In this document: positions 9,971 to 17,963 of the stretch, one piece after another
How positions within the stretch are numbered: the first letter of the stretch is position 1
How the letters are laid out: the number at the start of each line of letters is the position of its first letter
Assembly: GCF_016765655.2 (NCBI RefSeq)
Contig: NZ_CP086107.1
Location: 372,001 to 436,000 of the forward strand
Length of the DNA: 64,000 nucleotides
Direction: 5' to 3'
Source: Skermanella mucosa
GTDB taxonomy: Bacteria > Pseudomonadota > Alphaproteobacteria > Azospirillales > Azospirillaceae
Position numbers and translations under genes: made by a program
Notes under the pieces: generated by a model
Told to the model about the DNA's origin: nothing
Database searches by the model: none
Seen by the model: the letters and a program-made list of their open reading frames with translations, nothing else

Positions 9971-11016
9971 TCAACCGTCCCGCAACCGGGACAGTCGTGG
10001 ATGCGCTCACTCAGCGTCTTCGGTGTCACCCGTCCGCAGCAGTCGCATTCCTGGGAAGTTCCGCGCGGGTTGACCTTCGCGACCAGACCACCAGCGTATG
10101 CTGCTTTGTAGTCGGTGAACGAGATCAGCTGGCCCCACGCGGCATTGAGTACGGACTTGGCAAGCATGCCGCTGGCGAGCGCGGTGATGTTCAAGTCCTC
10201 GAAGGCGATGTGAGAGTAGCGGTTGACCAGATCGCGGGAGACTTTGTGGGCAAAGTCCCGCCGCTGGCTGGCCGTCCGGGCGGCGTGCCGAGCCAACCGC
10301 ATCTTCGCCCGCAGTCTGCTCTTGCTGCCCCGCTTGCACCGGGCGAGGGCACGCTGGAGGCGTCGCTGTTTCTTCGATGCCTTGCCGATCCACTTCGGCG
10401 TCGGCACCCTGCAGCCGTCCGACGTGGCGACCAGACTGGTCAAGCCGACATCGACGCCAACCGCCTCCCGGAACGGGTGCGGGCCGTAGGCGTCCGGTGT
10501 CTCGACCGAGAAGCGGATGTACCATTTACCGCAGGACCGCATCACGACGGCGGTACTGATCTTGGCTCCAGCCGGAAGATCGCGGTGCCACCGCACCTTG
10601 ATCTCGCCGGGGATGCCGACGACGGTGATTTTTCGGTTCCTGCAGATTGTCAGTCCGTCACCGACCCGGAAGTCGGCACTGTCGAACATGCTTTTCGCCC
10701 GGAAACGGGGAAAGCCGCCCTTGCCTCTCCTGACCCTGCCGAAGAACGCCTTGAATGCTTTGTCCAGGCGGCGGACGACTTGCTGTTCGGCCGAGTAACT
10801 GTAACCGGCCAGCCGTTCGTCCGCCAGCCGAACCGCTTTCAGTTCGTTGGCCTGATCGATGTAGCCGAGCGATTTGCCCCGCCGCTGGTATGCCTCGATA
10901 CGCTGCTGGAGACAGGCGTTGTAGAGGTCGCAGAAGCTTCCAAGCATGTCGGTCAGCCCGGCGGCCTGCGTCGGATTCGGAAAGAGGCGGTATTTGAACG
11001 AACGGAGCATGAACAT
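9865..11016 (-). CDS. tnpB: TnpB, RNA-guided nuclease-like protein (OrfB), copy 1
   Basis: A 383-residue TnpB. An N-terminal helix-turn-helix-like region (LRSFKYRLFPNPTQAAG) precedes a RuvC-like nuclease. The catalytic acids are intact: Asp189 in VGVDVGLTSL, Glu273 in IAFEDLNI, and the Asp of EDRDIHAA at 350-352. A zinc ribbon is formed by CDCC (324-327) and CPGC (342-345). TnpB proteins of IS200/IS605 elements are known RNA-guided DNA nucleases using an RNA made from the transposon right end, so this copy is predicted active. The ATG at 11016 gives MFMLRSF; longer reading through the left end is not supported. Confidence 0.88.
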   Translation of the reverse strand: MFMLRSFKYRLFPNPTQAAGLTDMLGSFCDLYNACLQQRIEAYQRRGKSLGYIDQANELKAVRLADERLAGYSYSAEQQVVRRLDKAFKAFFGRVRRGKGGFPRFRAKSMFDSADFRVGDGLTICRNRKITVVGIPGEIKVRWHRDLPAGAKISTAVVMRSCGKWYIRFSVETPDAYGPHPFREAVGVDVGLTSLVATSDGCRVPTPKWIGKASKKQRRLQRALARCKRGSKSRLRAKMRLARHAARTASQRRDFAHKVSRDLVNRYSHIAFEDLNITALASGMLAKSVLNAAWGQLISFTDYKAAYAGGLVAKVNPRGTSQECDCCGRVTPKTLSERIHDCPGCGTVEDRDIHAAKVIKHRAFPWSKGLGASLEASSQRVAA

Positions 11017-11170
11017 AGGATACCGGACATCCGTCTCGTCACAACTGCTCAAGGGTATTCGCCCTTTGGGCGACCGCCTTTCCTCCGCCGCCTGAAGGCG
11101 GCGGTCCCCAGCCGGAGGCTCTGATGGACACGAGAATGCCGATCGCGATCGCCGCCCTGGAGATCGCGTG

Positions 11171-11959
11171 ATGCCCGCCCTTATCGATCCGGCCGAGTTC
11201 CAGGGGCGCCGCGTCGTCGTTACCGGCGGCACCAAGGGTACCGGCCGTGCGACGGTCCAACGATTCCTGGCGGGCGGCGCCCAGGTCCTGACCGCCGCTC
11301 GCAGCGGTGCGCATGGCCCGGAGGGGGCTCGGCTCGTGGAGGCGGATCTGACCACGCCGGAAGGATCCTCGAGGCTCGCCGAGGCGGCCCTGGAGCACCT
11401 CGGCGGCGTGGACATTCTGGTGCATGTTCTGGGGGGCTCCACCGCGCCGGGTGGGGGATTCGCGGCCCTGACGGACGATGACTGGCGCGCCGAGCTCGAC
11501 CTGAACCTGCTTTCGGCGGTGAGGCTCGATCGAGCCTTGCTGCCGCAGATGATCGCGCGCGGCGAAGGGGCCGTCGTCCACGTCTCGTCGATCCAGAGGC
11601 AACTGCCGCTGTACGACTCCACGACGGCCTATGCGGCCGCCAAGGCCGCCTTGACCACCTACAGCAAGGCGCTGTCCAAGGAACTCGGGCCCAAGGGCGT
11701 GCGGGTCAACGTCGTCTCGCCGGGCTGGATCTACACGGAAGCCTCGGACGCCCTGATCACCCGGATCGCCGAGAGCACCGGCGGGACGCCGGAGGCGGCG
11801 CGCCAAAGCATCCTGGACGCCCTTGGGGGCATCCCCCTGGGACGTCCGGCCCGGCCCGAGGAAGTGGCCGAGCTCATCGCCTTCCTGGCCTCGGACCGGG
11901 CCTCGGCCATCCACGGCGCGGAACACGTCATAGACGGCGGAACGGTGCCGACGGTCTAG
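11171..11959 (+). CDS. Short-chain dehydrogenase/reductase
   Basis: A 262-residue classical SDR (263 if the preceding GTG at 11168 is used). The cofactor motif is VVTGGTKGTGRA near residue 18, the NAG-like position is HVLGGS, and the catalytic triad is Ser in VHVSSIQRQ, Tyr in STTAYAAAKAALTTYSKAL and Lys four residues later. It therefore reduces or oxidises a carbonyl/alcohol with NAD(P)H; the substrate is unknown. The ATG overlaps the stop of a 15-codon open frame (from 11125) that starts at the edge of the TnpB element, hinting that the upstream leader or gene end was cut by that insertion. Confidence 0.88.
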   Translation: MPALIDPAEFQGRRVVVTGGTKGTGRATVQRFLAGGAQVLTAARSGAHGPEGARLVEADLTTPEGSSRLAEAALEHLGGVDILVHVLGGSTAPGGGFAALTDDDWRAELDLNLLSAVRLDRALLPQMIARGEGAVVHVSSIQRQLPLYDSTTAYAAAKAALTTYSKALSKELGPKGVRVNVVSPGWIYTEASDALITRIAESTGGTPEAARQSILDALGGIPLGRPARPEEVAELIAFLASDRASAIHGAEHVIDGGTVPTV

Positions 11960-11991
11960 CGGTCCCGCACAGTGGTATTGATCGATATGTC

Positions 11992-12087
11992 GTAGGTCGG
12001 CCTCGGCCGAAGGCCGACGCCGACAACATGGCCGGAGCGGTGACGCAGGGTGTCGGCGTTCGCCCTGACGGGCGAAGGCCGACCTAC
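11992..12087. repeat. Long imperfect palindrome (REP/MITE-like intergenic element)
   Basis: The 96-bp unit begins GTAGGTCGGCCT and ends with its complement AGGCCGACCTAC; inside, CGCCGACA at about 12017 pairs with TGTCGGCG at about 12050. Each arm has its own hairpin (CTCGGCCGAAGG; CGCCCTGACGGGCG). It lies between two converging genes and could serve as a bidirectional transcription end, or it may be a dispersed palindromic repeat family. Confidence 0.6.
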
Positions 12088-12159
12088 GGCACTTGATCGC
12101 CGGATCGCGTCCCGCGGCGTCGTGCAGGAGCGCCGTGGGACACGATCCGGCACGAACCC

Positions 12160-12999
12160 TCAGCCGATCGATCCAAGAAAGTCCGAAAGGATGAGGTTCA
12201 CCTGCTCCGGTTGCTCGAGCGTCGCGCTATGTCCGCAAGCGTCGAGGATATGGAGACCGCACCCGATGCGCTCCGCCATGACGGCGCTCTCCGCGGCGGG
12301 GCGGGACCGGTCCTCGCGTCCGGCGACGATGACGGTGGGAGCCCGGACCCTGTCCAGGACGTCCAGGGCATCCTCCCGGCCGAATATCAGGCGACCGAGA
12401 GGTGCTATTGTCTCGCGCAGGCGGGCCGCGTCATACCGGGCGATCTGGTCGCGCAGGAGGATCGGCAGGTCCGGAGACCGGGTCGCGACATCCGGCGCGA
12501 AGAAGAGCGGGATGATATGCGACAGGATCGCGTCGTTCACCCGTCCGTCGCGCTCGACCGCATCCAGCATGCCGAAATAGGTGCGACGGTTCGCTTCCGG
12601 TTCCGCGCCGAGATAACTGTTGAGCAGGGCGAGGCCGGTAACCCGCTCCGGTGCCATGGCCGCGAGATGCGCGCCCCACATGCCGCCCATCGACGAACCG
12701 ACCACGGCGAAGCGCTCGATGTCGAGGCGGTCCATCAGGGCGAGCATCTGCGCGGCGAGATCGGCATGCCGGCGCGTGTCCGCCGGCATCGGCCCGGAGT
12801 CGCCATGGCCCCACATCTCGGGGACGATGAGGCGGTATCGCGAATGCAGGGCATCGATCTGGGGCCGCCACATCCGCCAGTCCCAGAGATAGCCGTGGCC
12901 AAGAAGCACCGCCGGCCCCCGGCCGCACTCGACCATGGAAAGCGGGCTGCCGGCGATCTTGAAAACGCGGCGGGTGGGCGGGTTGCTTTGAGTCGTCAT
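12160..12999 (-). CDS. Alpha/beta-hydrolase
   Basis: A 279-residue alpha/beta-hydrolase of the MhpC/haloperoxidase-like group. The nucleophile elbow is GSSMGGMW (Ser about residue 104), the acid is the Asp of VAGREDRSRP and the base is the His of DACGHSATLEQP; the oxyanion loop LLGHGYLWDWRMW precedes. The start at 12999 follows a GGGGAAG ribosome-binding site; an upstream in-frame ATG at 13050 is less likely. It is followed by the GMC oxidoreductase region on the same strand, about 100 bp away, so the two may share a transcript. The substrate ester or C-C bond is not predictable. Confidence 0.85.
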   Translation of the reverse strand: MTTQSNPPTRRVFKIAGSPLSMVECGRGPAVLLGHGYLWDWRMWRPQIDALHSRYRLIVPEMWGHGDSGPMPADTRRHADLAAQMLALMDRLDIERFAVVGSSMGGMWGAHLAAMAPERVTGLALLNSYLGAEPEANRRTYFGMLDAVERDGRVNDAILSHIIPLFFAPDVATRSPDLPILLRDQIARYDAARLRETIAPLGRLIFGREDALDVLDRVRAPTVIVAGREDRSRPAAESAVMAERIGCGLHILDACGHSATLEQPEQVNLILSDFLGSIG

Positions 13000-13099
13000 C
13001 GTCTTCCCCGTGTGATGGGTGGCGGCCGCAGGGCCGCCGGTTCCCGGCATGGCTTGATGCCTCGCCGGGTCGCCGAAGGGCGGTTGCCGGAGCGCCGGC

Positions 13100-14686
13100 C
13101 TACAGGCCGTGCCTGGCGCGGAGCCGCGCCGCCGCCTGCTCGCCGATGATCGCGCACGGCGCCTGGGTGTTGCCCGTGGTCACGCGCGGCAGGATGGAGC
13201 CGTCCGCGACCCGAAGGCCTTCGACGCCATACACGGCGAGCGACGAGTCGACGACCGACATGTCGTCGCGCCCCATCTTCGCCGTGCCGCATTGATGCCA
13301 GTAGGTGACGGCCGAATCGCGGATGAAGGTATCCTCCTCGTCGGCAGGGAGGACGCCCGGAATGGCCTCGCGCGTGACATAGGGCTTGAACGCCTCGGCG
13401 TTTCCGAGAGCGCGGCACAGCCTGACGCAGGCCCGGGCCGTTTCCAGGTCGGCCGGGTCGGACAGCATGTTGGCGTCGATGGCCGGCGGCTTGCGGGGAT
13501 CGGCATCGCGCAGCCGGACGCGACCGCGGCTCTTCGGCAGCGCCAGCCCCGCGAACATCGTCCAGCCATGCTCCGGCACGCCGAGCGCCGCGGTGCGCTC
13601 GCTCGGCACCGGAAACTCGACCTGGCAGAACAGCAGGTCGGGGGCATCGAGTTCGGGTCGGCTCTTCCAATACAGCGTCGCTTCGCTGCCGCTGTTGCGG
13701 GGCGCGATCGCCTCCTTGCATTCCCAGGTGCAGCCGAAGGAGACATGGTCCTGCATGTTCCGCCCGACTCCGGGCAGATGCCGGACGACCGGGATCGAAT
13801 GCCGCTCCAGTTCGGTCCGGTCGCCGATACCCGACAGCATGAGCAGCTTGGGCGTGTTGATCGCGCCGGTGGACAGGATCACCTCGCAGCCTGCCCGGAT
13901 CGCGAAGATGCGTCCGTCCTTCTCGACCTCGACGCCGCATGCCCGGCGACCATCGAACAGCACGCGCCGCACCTGGGCGCCGGTCAGGATGGTCAGGTTG
14001 GAACGATCGGACCAGGGATGGACATAAGCCCGGTACAGCGACTGGCGCCGGCCGTCGCGGACCAGCATGTCGGTCAGGGCCGCGCCGCCCGGCCCTTCCA
14101 TCATGGCGCCGTTCGGGCTCTCGAACGTCGGGATGCCCAGTTCGCGCGCCGCGCCCAGCATCGCGTGCGCGAGCGGGTTGGGATCCTGGGCGGGCTGGAC
14201 CCAGACGGGGCCGTCGGTGCCGCGGTAGCGCGGGTCCGGGGTCCCCCGCCAGTTCTCGATCCGCCGGTAGATGTCGAGGACCGATTCGTAGCCCCATGCG
14301 GCATTGCCGGCTTCGGACGCGAAGAAATCCCAGTCGTTACGATGGCCCCGCGCCCACACCATCACGTTCACGCTCGAGCCGCCTCCCAATCCCTTGCCCA
14401 TCGACATGGACAAGGCGCGGCCATGTAGATGCGGGTTGGGTTCGGCCTGGAAGCCCCAGTCGCGCTCGCTTCCGAGGTTGGTCGGCCAGCGGGCGGGATC
14501 GAGCACCGATTCTGCCTCATCGCTTCCGCCGGCCTCGATCAGGAGGACCCGCACGTCGGGATTCTCGGCGAGACGACGGGCGATGACCGAACCCGACGCA
14601 CCTGCGCCGCAGACGATGAAATCATGGTCGCTATCCGGTTCGGCGGCGAACCGCCGCCGATGTTCCTGCGGGCGATGGCTTGGCAT
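13100..14686 (-). CDS. GMC-family FAD oxidoreductase (choline/alcohol dehydrogenase type)
   Basis: A 528-residue flavoprotein. FAD binding: DFIVCGAGASGSVIARRL and LLIEAGG at residues 20-60. GMC signature 1 is GKGLGGGSSVNVMVWARGH and signature 2 is LSTGAINTPKLLMLSGIG. The catalytic His is in YWHQCGTAKMG and the C-terminal GNTQAPCAIIGEQAA closes the FAD site. Family members oxidise primary alcohols (choline, alkanols, polyethylene glycol) with membrane quinones. The start ATG at 14686 is chosen because it directly precedes the FAD domain; the open frame continues upstream without similarity. Flanked by two alpha/beta hydrolases, which suggests oxidation of a hydrolysis product. Confidence 0.88.
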   Translation of the reverse strand: MPSHRPQEHRRRFAAEPDSDHDFIVCGAGASGSVIARRLAENPDVRVLLIEAGGSDEAESVLDPARWPTNLGSERDWGFQAEPNPHLHGRALSMSMGKGLGGGSSVNVMVWARGHRNDWDFFASEAGNAAWGYESVLDIYRRIENWRGTPDPRYRGTDGPVWVQPAQDPNPLAHAMLGAARELGIPTFESPNGAMMEGPGGAALTDMLVRDGRRQSLYRAYVHPWSDRSNLTILTGAQVRRVLFDGRRACGVEVEKDGRIFAIRAGCEVILSTGAINTPKLLMLSGIGDRTELERHSIPVVRHLPGVGRNMQDHVSFGCTWECKEAIAPRNSGSEATLYWKSRPELDAPDLLFCQVEFPVPSERTAALGVPEHGWTMFAGLALPKSRGRVRLRDADPRKPPAIDANMLSDPADLETARACVRLCRALGNAEAFKPYVTREAIPGVLPADEEDTFIRDSAVTYWHQCGTAKMGRDDMSVVDSSLAVYGVEGLRVADGSILPRVTTGNTQAPCAIIGEQAAARLRARHGL

Positions 14687-14760
14687 CGTTTTTTCCTTTT
14701 TCGCGGATGCTTGTCGAGGGCCGGCGGTGCGGGGGAGCCGGCGCCGAAGATCGGGGAAAA

Positions 14761-15561
14761 TCAGCGCCTCTTGAGCGGGCTTTCCGTCGCGGCCTGGTCG
14801 ATCACGTCGGCGACGACCTTGGGCTGGGTCATGAAGACCGCGTGGCTGGCCGGCACCTCGGTGACCTCGGCGCCGATGCGGTCTGCCATATGGCGCAGCA
14901 TGCGGAGGTCGAACGCCTTGTCGTCGGTCGCGATGACGGCCCAGCTCGGCCTGGAACGCCATGCGGCCTGGGTCAGCTTGGTCCCGAAGGCCGACAGGTT
15001 GATCGGCACCTGCGAATCGCGCATGAAGGCCGCGTCCGCGTCGCTCGCATCGGCGGCGAAGCCGATCTTGAAATTCTCCGCCTTCACGACGCCGAAGCCG
15101 TCACCCTGCGTGTCGATGACGAATTCGGCGGGTGTCACGAAGCCTTCATATTGCTGGGCCGTCGTCTCGCCCGCGTCGGGCGAGAGGGCGGAGACATAGA
15201 CGAGGCCGGCGACCTTCGGATCGACGCCGGCTTCGGTGATGACCGTGCCGCCCCAGCTGTGGCCGACGAGGATCGTCGGGCCGTCCTGCCTGGCGAGCGC
15301 GCGCTTCGTCGCGGCGACGTCGTCGGCGAGCGAGGTCAGCGGGTTCTGGACGATGGTGACGCGATAGCCCCGCCGCGTCAGATCGTCATGGACGCCGCGC
15401 CACCCCGACCCGTCGGCGAAGGCGCCATGGACCAGCACGACGTTGCGGACCGCCCGCTCCCCGACACCATGGGGGCCGTGGTCGGGCTGTTGAGCTTGGG
15501 CGGCGAACGGCAAGGCGGCCAGGATCGCGGCGACGGCGGCGGCGCGAAGACTGTTCATCAT
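14761..15561 (-). CDS. Exported alpha/beta-hydrolase
   Basis: A 266-residue alpha/beta-hydrolase with an N-terminal signal peptide (MMNSLRAAAVAAILAALPFA, cut near AQAQ), so it acts in the periplasm. The catalytic core shows VLVHGAFADGSGWRGV, nucleophile VGHSWGGTVI and a C-terminal His in PASHAVFMTQP. This is the family of salicylate-esterase/EstC-like hydrolases. An AGGAAG ribosome-binding site lies just before the ATG pair. It is transcribed after ohr, 32 bp downstream of that gene, and may be part of the same OhrR-regulated transcript. Confidence 0.85.
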   Translation of the reverse strand: MMNSLRAAAVAAILAALPFAAQAQQPDHGPHGVGERAVRNVVLVHGAFADGSGWRGVHDDLTRRGYRVTIVQNPLTSLADDVAATKRALARQDGPTILVGHSWGGTVITEAGVDPKVAGLVYVSALSPDAGETTAQQYEGFVTPAEFVIDTQGDGFGVVKAENFKIGFAADASDADAAFMRDSQVPINLSAFGTKLTQAAWRSRPSWAVIATDDKAFDLRMLRHMADRIGAEVTEVPASHAVFMTQPKVVADVIDQAATESPLKRR

Positions 15562-15592
15562 GGGAGACTTCCTTTCTTGAAGGATGGATGGC

Positions 15593-16018
15593 TCAGGCGG
15601 CCAGCGTGAGGCGAACGTCAAGGCCGCCGCGGGTGGCGTGCGAGTAGGGGCAGACGACATGCGCCTGCTCGACCAATTCCCGGGCGAGGCCGGCATCGAT
15701 CCCCGGCAGGGCGATGGTCAGCGCGACGTCGAGCCCGAAGCCCTGGCCGTCGTCGCGCGGGCCGATGCCCACGGCGGCGGTGACGCTGACGTCGTCGGCG
15801 ATCTTCACCTTGCGCTTGCCAGCGACGACCTTGAGCGCGCCAAGGAAGCAGGCGGCATAGCCCGAAGCGAACAGCTGCTCGGGATTGGCGCCTTCGCCGC
15901 CGGCCCCGCCGAGTTCCTTGGGCGTGACGAGCGCGACGCTGAACGCGCCGTCGGTGGTGGCGGCGCGGCCGGTGCGGCCACCGGTCGCCGTGGCTGCGGT
16001 GCGATAGAGGATGTTCAT
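15593..16018 (-). CDS. ohr: Organic hydroperoxide resistance protein (Ohr/OsmC family)
   Basis: A 141-residue Ohr-type peroxidase that reduces organic and fatty-acid hydroperoxides with dihydrolipoamide-type thiols. The two catalytic cysteines are present: FASGYAACFLGAL and AHVVCPYSHATRG; the Arg and Glu of the N-terminal half (TGGRTGRAAT, GANPEQLF) are also kept. Length is normal for the family. The gene diverges from a MarR/OhrR regulator, with palindromic operators in between, which is the standard ohr-ohrR arrangement. Confidence 0.93.
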   Translation of the reverse strand: MNILYRTAATATGGRTGRAATTDGAFSVALVTPKELGGAGGEGANPEQLFASGYAACFLGALKVVAGKRKVKIADDVSVTAAVGIGPRDDGQGFGLDVALTIALPGIDAGLARELVEQAHVVCPYSHATRGGLDVRLTLAA

Positions 16019-16045
16019 GGCTCAAACTCCATATCTCAATAACTG

Positions 16046-16112
16046 TTATTGCGATAATAATGTGCTTAACACCCGGCCGCTCCGTCGTCCAGAGAAAAAT
16101 ATCGCGATATTT
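16046..16112. promoter_or_regulatory. ohr-ohrR divergent operator region
   Basis: A perfect 16-bp palindrome AAATATCGCGATATTT lies at 16097-16112 and a near-palindrome TTATTGCGATAA at 16046-16057. Both are AT-rich in an otherwise GC-rich region, and both sit between the divergent ohr and ohrR starts. They are the natural candidates for binding of the OhrR dimer, which is known to autoregulate and repress ohr. Which site serves which promoter is unknown. Confidence 0.6.
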
Positions 16113-16157
16113 ATTTTCGCGATTGTATAGCCTATATAGCGGGTGAAGGAGCATGCC

Positions 16158-16628
16158 ATGACGAACGAGACCAACCGCCCGGTCCCCCTGGACGACCAGC
16201 TCTGCTACGCCATCTATTCGGCGGGCATCGCGATCCAGCGCGCCTACAAACCCCTGCTCGACGCGCTCGGATTGACCTATCCGCAGTATCTCGTGCTCAA
16301 CGTCCTGTGGCGCGAGGACGGGCAGACGGTCGGACGCATCGCCGAGCATCTCGCGCTCGAATCGAGCACGCTGACGCCGCTGCTGAAACGGCTGGAGACG
16401 GCCGGCCTGATCCGACGGACGCGCAATCCGGAGAACGAGCGGCAGGTCGTCATCGCGCTGACAGACCAGGGGCGCGCCCTGGAGAACAGGGCCGGATGCC
16501 TCGGCGAAACCCTGCTCGAGGCATCCGGCCAATCCCCTTCGGAACTGGGAGAGCTTAATGTGAAGGTCAGGCGGCTGCGGGATGAGATCTACAGCCGCAT
16601 CGGGCGCTGGAGCCTCGACCGTATCTGA
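16158..16628 (+). CDS. ohrR: OhrR-like MarR-family peroxide-sensing repressor
   Basis: A 156-residue MarR-family winged-helix repressor. The N-terminal DDQLCYAIYSAG holds the reactive cysteine conserved in OhrR proteins, oxidised by organic hydroperoxides to release DNA. The helix-turn-helix follows in TVGRIAEHLALESSTLTPLLKRLE, then the wing RNPENERQVVIALTDQG. The start at 16158 follows an AAGGAG ribosome-binding site; a GTG at 16143 is possible but less likely. A second Cys (AGCLGE) could allow disulfide formation. The gene ends 28 bp before the second TnpB element. Confidence 0.9.
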   Translation: MTNETNRPVPLDDQLCYAIYSAGIAIQRAYKPLLDALGLTYPQYLVLNVLWREDGQTVGRIAEHLALESSTLTPLLKRLETAGLIRRTRNPENERQVVIALTDQGRALENRAGCLGETLLEASGQSPSELGELNVKVRRLRDEIYSRIGRWSLDRI

Positions 16629-16656
16629 AACCGGTGCGCGGTCGTGACGGGATCGG

Positions 16657-16805
16657 GTGAACACTCCGCCGCCTGAAGGCGGACGGCTTCTGAAGCAAGC
16701 TATGCGGCAACCCGCTGGCTTGACGCTTCAAGGCTCGCTCCTAGCCCCTTTGACCACGGGAATGCCCGATGCTTGATGACTTTTGCCGCGTGAATGTCGC
16801 GATCT
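16657..16805 (-). ncRNA. Predicted right-end guide RNA (omega/reRNA) of TnpB copy 2
   Basis: Same logic as for copy 1. The scaffold would end at GGAGTGTTCAC and the guide, taken from the flank, would begin CCGATCCCGTCACGACCG. The guide differs from that of copy 1, so the two nucleases would address different targets. The 5' limit is approximate. Confidence 0.3.
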
Positions 16806-17851
16806 TCAACCGTCCCGCAACCGGGACAGTCGTGGATGCGCTCACTCAGCGTCTTCGGTGTCACCCGTCCGCAGCAGTCGCATTCCTGGGAAGTTCCGCG
16901 CGGGTTGACCTTCGCGACCAGACCACCAGCGTATGCTGCTTTGTAGTCGGTGAACGAGATCAACTGGCCCCACGCGGCATTGAGTACGGACTTGGCAAGC
17001 ATGCCGCTCGCGAGCCCGGTGATGTTCAAGTCCTCGAAGGCGATGTGAGAGTAGCGGTTGACCAGATCGCGGGAGACTTTGTGGGCAAAGTCCCGCCGCT
17101 GGCTGGCCGTCCGGGCGGCGTGCCGAGCCAACCGCATCTTCGCCCGCAGTCTGCTCTTGCTGCCCCGCTTGCACCGGGCGAGGGCACGCTGGAGGCGTCG
17201 CTGTTTCTTCGATGCCTTGCCGATCCACTTCGGCGTCGGCACCCTGCAGCCGTCCGACGTGGCGACCAGACTGGTCAAGCCGACATCGACGCCAACCGCC
17301 TCCCGGAACGGGTGCGGGCCGTAGGCGTCCGGTGTCTCGACCGAGAAGCGGATGTACCATTTACCGCAGGACCGCATCACGACGGCGGTACTGATCTTGG
17401 CTCCAGCCGGAAGATCGCGGTGCCACCGCACCTTGATCTCGCCGGGGATGCCGACGACGGTGATTTTTCGGTTCCTGCAGATTGTCAGTCCGTCACCGAC
17501 CCGGAAGTCGGCACTGTCGAACATGCTTTTCGCCCGGAAACGGGGAAAGCCGCCCTTGCCTCTCCTGACCCTGCCGAAGAACGCCTTGAATGCTTTGTCC
17601 AGGCGGCGGACGACTTGCTGTTCGGCCGAGTAACTGTAACCGGCCAGCCGTTCGTCCGCCAGCCGAACCGCTTTCAGTTCGTTGGCCTGATCGATGTAGC
17701 CGAGCGATTTGCCCCGCCGCTGGTATGCCTCGATACGCTGCTGGAGACAGGCGTTGTAGAGGTCGCAGAAGCTTCCAAGCATGTCGGTCAGCCCGGCGGC
17801 CTGCGTCGGGTTCGGAAAGAGGCGGTATTTGAACGAACGGAGCATGAACAT
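16700..17851 (-). CDS. tnpB: TnpB, RNA-guided nuclease-like protein (OrfB), copy 2
   Basis: A 383-residue twin of the protein at 9865-11016, with one visible amino-acid change (Ala279 to Gly, next to the RuvC Glu273 motif IAFEDLNI). RuvC acids Asp189, Glu273 and the Asp in EDRDIHAA, and the CDCC/CPGC zinc ribbon, are all intact. So both copies are predicted to be catalytically competent, each with its own flank-derived guide. The same ATG gives MFMLRSF at 17851. Confidence 0.88.
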   Translation of the reverse strand: MFMLRSFKYRLFPNPTQAAGLTDMLGSFCDLYNACLQQRIEAYQRRGKSLGYIDQANELKAVRLADERLAGYSYSAEQQVVRRLDKAFKAFFGRVRRGKGGFPRFRAKSMFDSADFRVGDGLTICRNRKITVVGIPGEIKVRWHRDLPAGAKISTAVVMRSCGKWYIRFSVETPDAYGPHPFREAVGVDVGLTSLVATSDGCRVPTPKWIGKASKKQRRLQRALARCKRGSKSRLRAKMRLARHAARTASQRRDFAHKVSRDLVNRYSHIAFEDLNITGLASGMLAKSVLNAAWGQLISFTDYKAAYAGGLVAKVNPRGTSQECDCCGRVTPKTLSERIHDCPGCGTVEDRDIHAAKVIKHRAFPWSKGLGASLEASSQRVAA

Positions 17852-17963
17852 AGGATACCGGACATCCGTCTCGTCACAACTGCTCAAGGGTATTCGCCCT
17901 TTGGGCGACCGGCTTTCCTCCGCCGCCTGAAGGCGGCGGTCCCCAGCCGGAGGCTCTGATGGA

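Larger units (their letters stand above)
9822..11128 (-). mobile_element. OrfB-only (IS1341-type, IS200/IS605 family) element, copy 1
   Basis: About 1.3 kb shared almost base for base with 16657-17963 (constant offset 6835); the edges are where the two copies stop matching. It contains one gene, tnpB, and no TnpA transposase. There are no terminal inverted repeats. Instead each end carries a subterminal hairpin around TGAA: CCGCCGCC-TGAA-GGCGGCGG at 11085-11104 and a similar one at 9831-9847. That is the end structure recognised by Y1 transposases, so movement would need a TnpA in trans. I noticed about six base differences from copy 2. Confidence 0.85.
16657..17963 (-). mobile_element. OrfB-only (IS1341-type, IS200/IS605 family) element, copy 2
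   Basis: Near-identical to 9822-11128 and in the same orientation. The same subterminal hairpins are present: CCGCCGCC-TGAA-GGCGGCGG at 17920-17939 and one at 16666-16682. There is no TnpA gene. The flanks of the two copies share nothing beyond the ends, so these are two separate insertions rather than a tandem duplication of the region. Together they bracket about 5.5 kb of redox and stress genes. Confidence 0.85.

Noticed and set aside
9934-11124. A 396-residue plus-strand frame within each TnpB element
   Set aside because: Conserved in both copies only because the DNA is duplicated; it is antisense to tnpB and has no family features.
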